Shown here: positions 44,870-58,000 of the stretch, piece by piece
Numbering within the stretch: position 1 is the stretch's first letter
Layout: every line of letters begins with the position of its first letter
Source: Myrica gale
Lineage: Eukaryota > Streptophyta > Magnoliopsida > Fagales > Myricaceae
Length of the DNA: 64,000 bases
Direction of reading: 5' to 3'
Assembly (NCBI GenBank): GCA_963930655.1
Contig: OZ005618.1
Span: 4,548,001 to 4,612,000, forward strand
The notes under the pieces: generated by a model
Told to the model about the DNA's origin: nothing
Seen by the model: the letters and a program-made list of their open reading frames with translations, nothing else
Database searches by the model: none
Translations under genes and position numbers: made by a program

Positions 44870-47800
44870 ATGGCAGTTGCGGCCTTCAAATCTTCTTCCA
44901 GAAGAGGGAACTTGAGCACCACCACTGCCACCTCCTCGCACTCTGCGGGGAAAGAAACTACGGAGAAAGAGATTCCACCGAAGAAAGTGCCGATGCGGAG
45001 ATCGAGAAGCGTGAGTGCTTTTTCGAGGAGGACCAGCACCGATGTCTCCTCCTCCTCCTCCGAAGATTTCTTGAACAAGAGAGACAACCCGCTCTTCTGG
45101 AGCAGTGCCTCTGGCTCTGTTCTCGAACCCGAGGCTGCAACTACGAGTAGGAACACGAGAGCACTGGGCAGTGAGGGTGCGGATAACAGGAGGGGGCGCG
45201 CGGTGACGAGGAATGGGGGTGTTGGGAGTAACAAAGGTTTAGGAAGTGGGAAAGAGACCACTCGGAGTCTGACCAGGGTCGACGTTGGCCGCCGGGATCT
45301 GTCAGTGTCGAGGAGGAACTATTTGACTTCTGAGGTTAGGACTTCTTTCTTGCAATGGAGTTCCGAATTTTTGGGGAATGGTTTTTGATCAATCGGGGAA
45401 AGAGGAGCCAAGAAATTAGAAAAAGAATCTTTTTATTCTTTGACTTTTCTGTTTGTGAGAAGTTTGGTTGCTTTTTAATCAATTTTACTTGGAAATACAG
45501 ATGAAGAAGAGAGAGGAAGTTAGTTTGAATTATTTGCATTTGTTGTCTGTGCAGAGTGAAGCTGAGCAAGAATGCAGTTTACCAGAGGATCTCAAAATTG
45601 GGAATAAGCGTAATGCAGTCGCCACAAATCCCAAAAAGGGTGGCTTAATAAGTAGTTCTGATACAAGGTCAGATCAGCAATCGCCTTTTGAGCCTAAGGA
45701 TGGTTTCGCGACAACTTTGGTACAAACTGGGTAGAACCATTTTCTTCTGAGATAGGATACGACGTTACAGGAAAAGGAACAAATTTAATTGACGATTTTG
45801 TCATTTTCACGTCTCTCTTTCAGTCTCGTTGGCAACATGCAAACTGGGAAGACGGAGTGTCAACTGTGAGCTCTTTATCTGGAGCTGAAGAAGGAACTAT
45901 TAAAACAGTTAGTGAACAAATGAAGGTAGTTTGGTGTGGATTACATTTTGGTCGTTTGATCTGGATATATTGTATGGAAGTCTTTTGAACTGCATTAGTT
46001 CCATTATGGACAATATAACTACTGCTAAAAGAGGATGTGGATAATATTAATGTAATATGTTGCTTCATACCTGATTGTGCAGTCAGTCCAAGGGTATAAT
46101 GTGGAAGGTGATACTTCTGGTAGAGGTATATATGAAACTGTTCGCACTGAAGTGAGGCGCGCTATCGCTGAAATTCAACATGACCTTGAAATTGTAAGTT
46201 ATTATAGCCTCGAGTATGTTAATGTTATTAGTTAATTGCACAATGCTAGTATGTTTAAACTTGAAATTCTAAGTTATTCTGCTCCTACTCTTGCAATTGG
46301 TTCCTTATGGCACTGCCTGCGTGGTTTGTTTCAATGCAGTAGATTATGCTTACCATCTTCTGCTCATTTGCTAGTGTCAGGCAACCAGACTCTATTTTTT
46401 GTAACTTTTTTGTTGGTTCTTTTGAGTTCAGGCGATCCAGAGAGGTAACTCTGCTTCTGTTGCAACTACCACTAAAGCTGATATCCCTCCCGACTTGGTT
46501 AAGCCAGGTGCAGTTGAATTAGATTTGGACATCAGAAGAGAATACGCCAAAAAGCTTGAGCAGGTGAATGTTTGCTTTCTGTAAGTATAGTTGGATACTA
46601 TTAAACCAGAGTTGTCTTGTCATGCGTAGTGATCACAAAATGGAAAAGTTCACGATGCCATATACCACCCAACTCTGCATTCTCTGGGCCTTTAAAGATT
46701 CACACACATCACAACAATGATTCAATGTAAGATGTTGTTTTCACACACATACACACCCTCCCCGTGTCCCCCCAAGATTTAGAACCAATTTACAATTAAA
46801 ATAGAATGGGAAAATGCTCCACTTGGCGAGACACTGAGTGCATTGGGTGAATCCTGATTGTTCAAGTAAAACAATTTACTTTAACATCAGAGCGGCAGAG
46901 AAGCTACAAACCAAGGTCAATGAAAAGCTTAAGTAGCTATTCAACCAGGAAACATGAAAACATGCTGTCCTTGCAAAAAAAAAACATAAACGAGGTCATC
47001 ACTGTGCTTTCCAAATGCCCTAATAGGCTGATTTGCTCACAGCCTTAACCTTCAAAGTTTTCTGCATGACGTGGCCATTCTGGGGACTGAAACTGTGCAC
47101 TTGGCGTGCTTAAGTCTTATGATTGCCATACAATTGCCCAAGCAAATAACAATAAAAGCATCTATTTGCCTCTCCCATGTGCAAAGTAAAATCCCCAATA
47201 ATTGTAATAGGCAGTGCCAAGCTAACTCTATCATAGTGAATAATCTCAATACAAAATGGAGTGTATGACCGCTGATTGATCGCACTTTCATGTCTTCAAT
47301 GCCGCATTGAAGAAAATATTTTGGAAATACGACGGTCATGTGATGTTTGGCAAGATAAAAAAATTTCATATTTTAAGTTTCTAGGAGAAAATTTTGAGAC
47401 ACTTTTATGAGAGCTTGTGAAAAGTTTTAAAGATATTTTATTGTAAATTGAGTTTTATGAGAGTTTGTGAAAAAGTATAGCGAGAGATGATTTGATTATT
47501 AAATTTTTTATGAAAAAGTATTAGAGTTTGTGAAAAATACGGAGAGAGATTATTTGATGGAGATTTTTTAAATGAAAAATGTGTTGAAGTTTGTGTAAAA
47601 AGGTTTTAAAGTTTGTGTGAAAATTTCAAGATTTTGTTATTTGATTGTAAAAAATTTTACTTTTTTAAAAATTTCTTATAAAAGTGAAAATTTTCTTCTC
47701 ACCATGGTCTTTAAATTTGCTTCTTGGTTGAGTAATTTTTTACTTCGACCATATTTATCTAGCGGATCTCTTTTCTTTTCTTTTTTTGCCGCACAATTCA

Positions 47801-50800
47801 TTGGAATGGAAATCATACCCTTTGGGTTGCAGTCTGTGGAACGGAGAAGAAAACTTCAAGCAGATTTGGCTGTTGAGGAGCACCGTGGATATGAGCTGGG
47901 TAGAATTCTGAAGGAAATACTTCCAGATCCCAAGACCCCTAATGTGCAGAAGTCTCGTCCTGGAAGAAAAGTAAGCTCTTTTGGTGTGTTGGCTATATCA
48001 TGATACACTTCGTTCGATCTGTGGAAAGTAATTGGAATATTTGCCTAGTAATGTGTTGCCTATATCATGATATACTTTCGTACAATCTGTGGGAAGTAAT
48101 TGGATTATTTGCGTCATATTTGGTTAAATTCATTCATATAGAGAAAAGTATTTGCCAGCAAAAGTTTCTCAGATGTGTTCAGTATCTTCCATTTATTGGG
48201 ATCTTCAATTGCTTCAATAAAGATGGATCTTTACTGCATTTGTCCTGAGATTTGCTATAATCTTGCATTATCTTGTTTATATGGATCTATCTTTTCATGA
48301 TAATTAGCATATTTGGCTATGATCCTGTGACCTAAAAAAGGTTTAGTTGCGTCTGTTGCTCTATTGTAATTAATGGATTTGGGTTCATAGTCATAAAAAA
48401 CTACAGTAGAATGGACTTCACCCCATGTTCAAGAACACCCTGCAATTAATGATCCAGTCGGGTTCATGTAAACAACCATGTGAGGAAAGGCTTGCACAAT
48501 ATGCTTGTTATGAATGCTGGGGATTTTCTCTATATATCTGGACCAGAACTAAATATTAGATAAGAACCAACTATGCCCTTTCTTTGGTCTCTCTAATAGT
48601 TCATTTCTTGCATTTTGATGGCAGACTAGCATTGAAAGAAGAAAGATGTCAAAACGTCTGGAAGAAGAAGCCATGGCTTATTTTGACGAGTGCGTATCAC
48701 TCTCGACATTTGATAGTTCTGACTTCTCATCACCAGAGGATCCTCCATTTGATTTTGCAACCCCGGGCAGTAACTGTGTCTCTCTACCCCAAGCAAGCCC
48801 TAGTTCATTAGCCACCAGTTGCACTAAGAGCTCCTTGAATACCAAACAGGTCAATCTCCTATTTTCGAATTTTCATCTTAAACTGTTATGTCTAGATATG
48901 TCAGAGAACTATTGATCCTCCTCAATGCGAGCATTGATTTGCGTGATTCCCAAGGCTTATATGACATTGGTAAGATGATGATTTTAGTTGTGATAGCTTC
49001 ATATTGATGAAACATATTTGGATCATGAGAGGACCACCATAGGCTCTGATTATGTAGAGCTGTCTGGGACTCTAGGTATGAAGATTGTAGTATCTTATGC
49101 TGGATATGTCGTAAGCAAGCTGTAGAATGTCTGATATTCTTCCCATCTAGGCATGCCAATTGAGTCACTAACCATTATCCTTTAAGCCCACGTGTGCATT
49201 AAGTACATGTGTTGAACTCAAAAAAGTTTTTGGATATACGACTTCAAAAGGATAACAAGAGAGAGAGGAACTGAAACAGGACCTGCTCTTGGGTCAGATC
49301 CACACTATTTTCAAAGTGCAGTTTTCTCCCAGGGGTTAAGAGGGCCCCAGACAATATCTGGCTGTGTCCCTCAATTAATGTAGCTGTGGTCCGCACCATA
49401 GCCTGCAAATACACTGTGTCAGAAATGATTGCATAAATCTGGAAGGAGTAAGGATGGCAAAAGGGAGGCAAAAGTGAAATAGGAAAAAGTATAAGGAAAA
49501 CCGTGATTGTCAGAGGTAAATGAACACGTGGACCTAGATAGGGCCAATTAGCATAAAAGAGCTTTGTTGCCAATCCAATTAGTTCAGATCAATAGCTATT
49601 TGAGCTAATTGAGTCTTACAAACTTAATGTAAGTGGCTGTGGTCGTCATTTGAAGGTGCTTTCGTACAGCCATCGTCTATGTTTTACATGACAACGATGC
49701 ATAAGACTTTTACTTTGATACAGTACCAAGTCATTGGTCTTTCCTTTATAGTTAACCCATCAAATGAGTGATTAGGCACAACAATCATTTTGATTTAATG
49801 TGCGTTAGGATTTCTCTCTTAAGAGAATTTGAAGCCTGCGGAAACGAGGGTGCGGCAAGGTTTCTAACCAACTGTTTGGCCTGTGTAAGAAGGTCCAATG
49901 AATATTTTTGTTGAGTGAGAGTGAGACCAGTAGGTGAGCATGACTTTTGAGTTCAATACTAAAGAGAGGGACAGAATACTCAGAATGGGCACATTCAAAC
50001 TAGACATACTCAGAATGGGCACATTCCAAACTTACTTTGTATAATTCGGTTGACTTGAAGAGAGGGAGGGTATTTGTGGGCTCCATAAGGGGAGAAAATG
50101 GGAAGCGTGGCTTAGAGGGCTAGTTATGTTGCGAAGTAGACTGTTGGAGAGAGAAATAACTAAACTAGAATGTCTAAGTTGAGCATGACTTTTTGAGTTC
50201 AATACTAAAGAGAGGGACAGAATATTTAGAATGGACACATTCCAGACTTACTTTGTATAATTCGGTTGACTTGAAGAGAGGGAGGGGATTTGTGGACTCC
50301 ATAAGGGGAGAAAATGGGAAGCATGGCTTAGAAGGCTGTTGGAGTAATATAGATTACTTTTTCTTGCAATCATGATCCTTTTTTTTGTATCTACTTGTTT
50401 TTTGTTTGCCCTTTCAACTCTTGTTCTTCCTTTTCCTTTGATTGAAGAACATAATTTCAGGGGTATACGTCAAAGACAATTCCTAAGCAAGTATGTGGGT
50501 AGCAAAAATATATACATCTATCATTCTGAATAATAGCCTGTAGTTTTCTGAAACAAAATCTTTGAACTCGTAGGAATCATACATCCAAGGTCAGTTGATG
50601 AATGGCCATGAAGCTTCAGGACTAACGGCGAGCAGCAGCAGTAAGGAATCCAACTTAGATCTTGTCAGTCCAAACAGTGCTGACACTTTCGAGCTTCAAC
50701 GGGACATTAGAAAGTACATCAGGACTTTTGAGAAACACGACACCGACTCGGATATTGCAAGATCAAACTGTAACAACTTGGATGAATATAATCTACAGGC

Positions 50801-50921
50801 CTCTGCACAAAGCTTGTTGTTTGATAGGGTCCTATTAAAAAACAAAATCGAGTCTGGTAGTTTGCTTTTGTGTGGTGGTGGCATGACATTTCCCTTTTCC
50901 TCTTTTGCTTCTATCTTTTAA
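44870..50921 (+). CDS. Conserved plant protein of unknown function, eight exons
   Basis: Exons 44870-45334, 45555-45719, 45824-45925, 46083-46193, 46432-46563, 47833-47970, 48625-48849 and 50574-50921 join in phase 0 to give 561 residues. I could not name the family. The N-terminus is basic and Ser-rich (PMRRSRSVSAFSRR, FLNKRDNPLFW); the middle is helical, probably coiled coil (RREYAKKLEQ SVERRRKLQADLA, then EEHRGYELGRILKEILP); next come RKMSKRLEEEAMAYFDECV and a Ser/Asp-rich segment; the last exon has FELQRDIRKYIRTFEK and ends Gly/Phe-rich. Exon 2 uses the donor at 45720 (GTACAA); running to the next stop would lose frame. The pattern suggests a cytoskeletal or scaffold-type protein, but that is only inference. 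Confidence 0.8.
47385..47650. repeat. Imperfect AT-rich repeats in an intron
   Basis: Within intron 5 of the 44870 gene, the words GAGTTTGTGAAAAA and GAGAGATGATTTGAT (and variants) recur four to five times. They resemble the interior of the MITE family at 14196. Confidence 0.5.
49936..50340 (+). repeat. Tandem duplication in intron 7 of the 44870 gene
   Basis: 49937-50145 and 50182-50340 are close copies (GAGCATGACTTTTGAGTTC ... AAAATGGGAAGCRTGGCTTAGA). The first copy also contains an internal 30-bp direct repeat (ACTCAGAATGGGCACATTC twice, 49980-50025). Confidence 0.85.
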
Positions 50922-52928
50922 GGGTTGTGATTTATGGGAACCCCACAAGTTACATGTGACCCTGGAGATACTTGTATGCAACATGAGGACAAAAAGAAAC
51001 AAAAATGCAAACTTGTATAAAGCAACTCAAATTTTTTTTTTGGTCTTCCTTTTGTTGCTTTGTGATGTAAATCTTACCAGGATAATGAAATGATTTGGAT
51101 CTTGTGTCCTGTGAAGAAGAATCTCTGAAGGTCAGTCAGTCACATTTCTTTATTGCTATTTCTATCCTTATTATATGAACTATTAAGACATGGGCGTGGT
51201 TTATGCCAGTTGTGTGCAAAATGGCAATTTCGAGAAGGGCGTGGGCTCCCTGTATCTTACTGAGGCACTTCTTTGATGTTTTCATTAGAGGAATCTTGGG
51301 GACAACATATACAAAAAGCATAGATATAGAGCTAAAGCCTTTATTTTATGGGAAATAATTGGCAGCAGCTGGTCAATATTAAGGACTAGAATACTCCTAG
51401 TGGTCTGATCAACCATGATCAACTGAAATACATCAGAATATTACTGAAGGACGTGCTTGAAATAAAGAGACATGGCCCTTCTCTGTAATCCGAGTGCTTG
51501 ACATATTTAACAAGTATATAGACCCCTCTTGGCCTTCACTCTGCAGCCATGGTGGTCCCAAATGAGGAACTACGTGCAAATTCCACTTGGAGTTGGAGTG
51601 TGAGGGATATTATGCTTCAAGATTGACAGGGGTTTCTCCTCTCTATCTTCTCTGTTCTCCCTCTCTGGGCTTCTCTCAATATTATTTTAGGAGAAGTGCA
51701 TGCTTGTTGTCCCTAAGACATAACGTGGCATCCATGTCAAATGGTGGAAGTCTTTACATGGGGAACGAGTCAATGCAAAAGACAAGGGAATAGAAGATTT
51801 GCATGCTTCAATAAATAGGTGTTTAATTAATGGTGAAATTTAATTCATACCTCTCTCTACGAAGAATAAAAGAAAGAACATTCAAATAGATGCAGGTGAC
51901 AATCTGTAAATATAAATATAAATTAATTATATTTTTCGTTGTCTCGAACATTGAGATTCTGATACTTTACAAGCAAGACTACTAATTTCATTACACTTCT
52001 TCCCTTAATTACTAATCATTTATACTTTGCAACTCCATCGTTAATTTGAACCAAAATTGTTATGTTACCACAATAATTTTTTATAATTATACTTTGTTTG
52101 AGTTATAATTGTCATTTCAATAAACTAGAATAATAGTTTTCATCTAAATTAATGGTGAGAGTGCAAAATGTAAATGGCTAGTAATTGAGTGACGAAATAT
52201 AACGAAATTGATGATTTATATTGCAAATTTTCAGAACTCTAATAATCGTAGGATGAAAAATGTATTTTTCCTACAAATTATTAGGCTACACCAGAAGTTC
52301 AGAACATGCCAAGACAAATATAATAAATTAAGACAAGAACTAAATATGTAACATCAATCTAAAAGACATGCACATGTTGAGATAGAAACTAAAATTTTCC
52401 TTAATAAAGTTATCTTATATGGAAAATGAAATTTATTTAAAAAAATAAGATAAAAAAATTAAGTCAAGAGTTATATTGAAGTACTATGTCTTGCATGAGC
52501 GACCGATTGTAAAAACAAAAACAAAACCGAAAGCCCTCCCTTGGAGAGAGTTCTCTGTTTTCTATTTGCTCTACTTTTATTCTTCTTTCATTTTTATTAG
52601 CTAAATCCGCTACAATTCCCACCTATCACATTCACCGTCACAGACGAGAGACTTTAACGGTATGTTCTTCGACCTCTGTTCCACCTCCCCGACTTGTCTG
52701 TCATGATTTCATCCATCCTATTGCATTTGACTCAAACGCATTATCTCATAGCACTTGGATCTCACGCGCCACCATCCTCACGTCGCAGTTTCCAATCATC
52801 CTTGTCGAACATTATTGTGCTCCTTTGCCTTTTTTGAAGTTGGTGATCCAGGCACGTAAATTGTCACTTTTTCATTCTCCCCGGCTACTAATCCTTACAA
52901 CGGTCTACAGTGGTCCTATTATATGTTA
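50922..52928. other. Intergenic DNA, no gene seen
   Basis: Includes the 3' flank of the upstream gene. 51975-52260 has partly inverted text (CATTTATACTTTGCAAC and GTGCAAAATGTAAATG), probably an eroded relative of the fold-back MITEs. No reading frame looks real. Confidence 0.45.
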
Positions 52929-53295
52929 GGAAAATTACACTTTTCACCCACAAATTACTATAGATTTGACATTTTACTTCCCAAATTACCATATTTAAGA
53001 CATTGCACCCTTTAACTACCATTTTTTGACACTTTGCACCCTTTTTCAAAATTTGAGACTAAAATGACAATAATGTCCTTGACATATTTTGTATATAGTA
53101 AAGATATTATTGTAAATTTATTAATTTATCAATGATATTATTGTCAAATGGATGGTGCAAAGTGTCAAAATTGGTAGTTTAGGGTGCAAAGTGTCTAACA
53201 TTGGTAGTTTGAGGGTGCAATGTCTTAAAGATGGTAGTTTGGGGTGCAAAGTGCCAAACCTATGGTAGTTTGAGGGTGGAAAGTGTATTTTCCCC
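52929..53295. mobile_element. Fold-back Mutator-like MITE, third member
   Basis: Ends GGAAAATTACACTTTTCACCC and, on the complement, GGGGAAAATACACTTTCCACCC; arms pair through repeated words such as GGTGCAAAGTGTC. Flanking TTATATGTTA and TTATAAGTTT are a decayed target duplication (8 of 10). Confidence 0.75.
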
Positions 53296-53355
53296 TTATA
53301 AGTTTTCAGGGGAAAAAATTTCAGTTTTCAAACTTCAGTCTTCAATTTTAAGTTT

Positions 53356-53657
53356 GGGGTAAAGTCACTTTGAACCTTTAAACTATCGAGTAAATTATAA
53401 ATAGGGTCACAAACTATCAATCTTAACACATTGAGCCCACGAACTACCAAATTTTATCAAATTGCGCCCTACACTAAAATCTGACGGTCAAAATCGTGCC
53501 ACGTGGCTCAAATCTGACGATTTGACCGTTCAATTTTAGTTTATGGAGCAAATTGATAAATTTTGATGGTTCGTGGGCTCAATGTGTCAAAATTGGTAGT
53601 TTGTGACCATATTTATAATTTGTTTAATAGTTTAAGGGCTCAAAGTGACTTTTCTCC
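53356..53657. mobile_element. Fold-back Mutator-like MITE, fourth member
   Basis: Ends GGGGTAAAGTCACTTTGA and, on the complement, GGAGAAAAGTCACTTTGA; the arms pair to a centre near 53505 (TCTGACGGTCAAAATCG...CGATTTGACCGT). A perfect 9-bp direct repeat TTTAAGTTT flanks it (53347-53355 and 53658-53666). It lies only about 60 bp from the previous element. Confidence 0.86.
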
Positions 53658-53666
53658 TTTAAGTTT

Positions 53667-55099
53667 TAAGACCAAAATTTTTTCGAGCTGAAGGAGCTAA
53701 AGGGGGCATGACCTCCAACCTTAGAGCTAAAGTGAAAGAATTTTTAATGGAGTATTGATAGTTCACTCATTTATTATTTTTATCCTGATATACCTACTAA
53801 TTATTAATTTCAGACATTTTGTATTTCTGTTAAAATTTTCTATCATGGTGGAAAACATAATTGATATTTTAGTATCTAAAGTTATGATTTTAGGTTATGT
53901 AAAATGGTCATTGTTAAAAAAAATTATAGGAAACAAAATTATTATTCGCATTCAAATAATTATTTTATGTTTAAATTAGTAAAAAAAATTAACAGAAAAT
54001 ACAAAAGTGTCTTATATCAATAGTTACTTGTTACACTATGATAAAAATAATATATGAGTATTTAATTCTAGACTTTATTATTATTATTTTATTTTATAAT
54101 TTGGTCACTTTAAAATCAACGTTCTCGATCGCTTCGTGCCTGATCATGATTCATGAGTGTTGTTTTTTTCTAATATTATATCAATATAAATACAAAATTT
54201 ATATTTGCATATAAAAAAAATAAATTGGGCTAGCTCAGGCCCTTTCTAAGAGCACTTGCATACACATTTGAATAATAGTTACAATACTTTGACCCAATAA
54301 AAGAAATTGTCACGAGTGTCATACTTTTAAGCTCTGGGTCTGGCAAGCTGCCTTCTTCACTTAGGCCCGCACTGGTCTATTTTCTATCAGTATAATAATA
54401 ATATTTATTTTTTATTTTTTTTGAAGTCAAAATATGGTCTATTTTCTATCGGTTAGAATAGTTGTTTTTTTGTTGCTGTAATTTAGTCGTATTTCCAGGG
54501 CTTCCTGATATGCACCCCACTCTTCTGATGCCTTCCCTCACGCATTCTTTGCTACTAAGCAAAATCACAGCAGTAAATTCTCAACGTAACTGGCGTATCA
54601 AAATGGCCAGAGAAGCAAGTTTTAAAGGCCTTTGACACTTTTGCAGATTTTTCATTTTTTTTAAAAGCAAGAGTTTAGTTGAGTTGAGATTATTTCTTCT
54701 CTTGAGAGATAGAGAGCCAGTGCACTGAGAGGAAGTCTCATTGGCAGCATGGCTGGACCTCAAGGCCAAGTGTTGGGCATCTAATTAACTCAGGTTAATT
54801 AACCGAGTTTCCACTTTGACCCAAGGTTAAGCTCGTCGAATCACCCATATACTTTTTTTAACTTACCCTCCATTTTCCATTACTTCTTCCCATGTCTCTT
54901 CCTGTTTTGGTAAACCACCTTAGGCCACCAAAATGCTGCTACTACAAATACTCCAAGTCTATTCATAAAGAGAAGATATAGAGAGAGGGAGAGAGAGGGA
55001 GAGAGACCTACCCACTTCTCTTTCACCAATAAGCAAATTTGGCCTTCTTGTGCATTGTGCGGCTTTTCTTGTGTGTGTGTGTGGGAGAGGAGATAGACA
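53667..55099 (+). promoter_or_regulatory. Upstream region and leader of WRI1
   Basis: AT-rich to about 54480, then more mixed. The probable leader contains a purine-rich GAGAGAGG tract (54979-55007) and a (GT)n run (55070-55082) just before the ATG. A TATA element could not be fixed with confidence. Confidence 0.45.
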
Positions 55100-58000
55100 A
55101 TGACCCAGATGAAGAGGTCTCCTAGTTCTTCTTGTTCTTCTTGTTCTTCTTGTGTTGAGTCTGATGTGCCTCACCAATCAGAGACGCCCAAGACCAAACG
55201 AGCTAGAAAAAGTCGCAAGCAAGAGAAATGCGAGAATGGCAACAGCCCGAGCTCCGGCAGGAGAAGCTCAGTTTACAGAGGAGTCACCAGGTGATCCTTC
55301 TTGTCTTTCCTTGTCTCTGGCTGTATTTCTCTCATTCTCTCTCGTTTTCCTTTATGGGTTTTCACTTGCATGTGTGAAATTCTCGTTTGATCAAACAGGC
55401 ACAGATGGACTGGGAGGTTTGAAGCTCACCTCTGGGACAAGAGTTCCTGGAACAACATTCAAAACAAAAAAGGACGACAAGGTCATTTTCTCTTCCTGCT
55501 GCCGAAATATAATTAAGAAGATGAGAAAATCAAGGAGATCTGCCATCTTTCTTTCATATTATATTACCTGCAATTCTCTTTTTTATAATCATTCTTGTGT
55601 CACTGAGTCACTGACTATGTTTTTGTTCCTACAATCCCTGTCACTGCAACGTTCCTTTGCACTTTTGCCGCTGTTTAGTTTATTTGGGTAAGTCCCTTTT
55701 ACTTCTACATGATCCCAATTCTTTTCCTTTTTTAAAATTTCCAATCTTTTTCTTCTCCTATTCCTTAAGTTCTGTCATGTTTTCTCCCTTCCCTTTCTCC
55801 AATTAGGAATGCAATTCCTCAGAATTTCCATTATGTGGTCGTGAGGGTGTCTCTTTCATCGTGTGGTCATAATTTTGTGTTCGCCGATGACAATGTGCAG
55901 GGGCATATGACAATGAGGAAGCTGCTGCTCATACTTATGATCTTGCTGCTCTTAAATATTGGGGTCCCGGCACCACCTTGAATTTCCCGGTACATTAATT
56001 ATTTCACTTTAACTGTTCTTGCTTCTTTGTCCCTTTTGCATCTACCATAAATTTCACTCTCCCATTAACTCAACCCATCACAGATAGAGACATACACAAA
56101 AGAACTTGAGGAAATGGAGAAAGCTACCAGGGAAGAGTACTTGGCTTCTCTGAGGCGGCGGAGCAGTGGGTTCTCCAGAGGAGTCTCAAAGTATCGCGGT
56201 GTGGCTAGGTGGGTTCCTTGACATCAAAGAGGACAAAATTAAAGAAATGGAAATTACATGTCACTAAATATAACAGATCTATCATATTATATTTTTGTTT
56301 TCTAGTGAATTCTGGGGGAAAATAGGAAATAATTTGAAGCTGGTTTAATTGGTGAGCTAATATCAATGGCTGAAACTTTGACAGGCATCACCATAATGGG
56401 CGGTGGGAGGCAAGAATTGGAAGAGTCTTTGGGAACAAGTATCTGTACTTGGGAACTTATAGTAAGGCTCTAATTCTCCCCATCTCTTTTCCTGCCTAGT
56501 TAGGTGAATTTATGGACCTCATGTGGGGAAAAAAAGTGCACTACATAAATGGTTCACCAGAGTTTAACAGCCCAATTGATATTTGTTAAAAAAAAAAAAA
56601 ACTTGACCTTTAATTGCTTGCTTGCATGCTTATTTTGCTCACTGATGCTCTGCACGATATAACCTGGTGCTGTAATTTGGACTAGTGATCTAGCGAAAGT
56701 ACTTTTAGTGAGTCACATGCCTGTTCTTTTTTTCATTAACAAATTGGCATGTTTAATCGTATTTTGTGTCGTATATATTAATGTTATATGGTATTCAACC
56801 TCAAAATGACATGCGTAATCTAATGTCAAACATGGTATATAGTATTCGGTACTCGTATAGCATGCGTGTCATAATGTCAAACATGGTGTGTGCTATTCAA
56901 ATGCATATAATATGGTTTGAGTACTCGACAGATTCAATAACCCCATTTTGTTTAGTAATATTATTCTTATGAGGAATAAATGACCCAAAACTTATAATTT
57001 TTTTTCTTGCCCTTGGAGTTTTATTTTCTTTTGTTAACCTTAGTTGTGTCCAGCCACAAATCCCTTCTCAACTTTTTTTATTGGGAACTGACCCACTTTT
57101 GCTGACTTAAATGCCTAGTTCCAAATTTCAAACCCAAATGATCGGGATGTTTCAGGGTGAAAATTTTGGGTATTGGAGTTTGGGAAATATTATAAAGTAA
57201 AGATATGTTATGGGAGTTGGTGAAAAAGTGAAGAAATAGAATATTTTTAATAAATAATATAATAATAAAAAATTATGTGATAAATTTTTTATTATTAAAC
57301 TTAAATTTTTGGGCCCAAATTATTGGACTCAACCAAGACCAACCAATTTCCTTCTTCTGGTGAGCTAGATGCCAATATCAAAATCAAGCAGTATGCTGAT
57401 GTGGCAGCAAGATTTCAAATCACTCCAAGTCCTTTTTTTTTTTAGTTTTCTGTATACATTCAAAGTTATTTTTTTAATTATTTCTGAATGAAAATATTTT
57501 ACATTGGAAGTTATTCTTATGTTTTTCTAGATTGAGAATGGGTCAGATTATCAAATTAAACATATTGATAAATTAAATTAGATAGAATACTTTCCAAGAA
57601 AGTTGGAAGAGTATAATAGTAAAGAAAATAATCATAGGTTCAAATTTTTAATTAAAAAAACTGACTAATTTAATGAAATGGGAATATAGTATTAGTGAAT
57701 TAAAATTCCCTAGGGTCAAAATTTGAATTAAATAAAGTGGGAACAAAATGGGTGAGAGTGACAGTAGTGAAATAACATTCTACAGCTAATTAAAATAATT
57801 AGTGGGAAGAAAGTGTGTGAGAGTGGAATAAAGACAGAAAAATACTCTTAGAAATGTTTTTTAAAAAATAAAAATTATCCTGTCTGCTAGTCCCGCATGA
57901 CACTGACCCAAATAATTAAGGAACATAAGAAAGTAAGAGCTTTTTTTAATTAATTAGATAAGTATTTTCTTGAGTTTCTAGATAATTCTAAGAGAAAACA

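Noticed and set aside
44770..45261. 163-codon minus-strand frame
   Set aside because: Antisense shadow of exon 1 of the 44870 gene.
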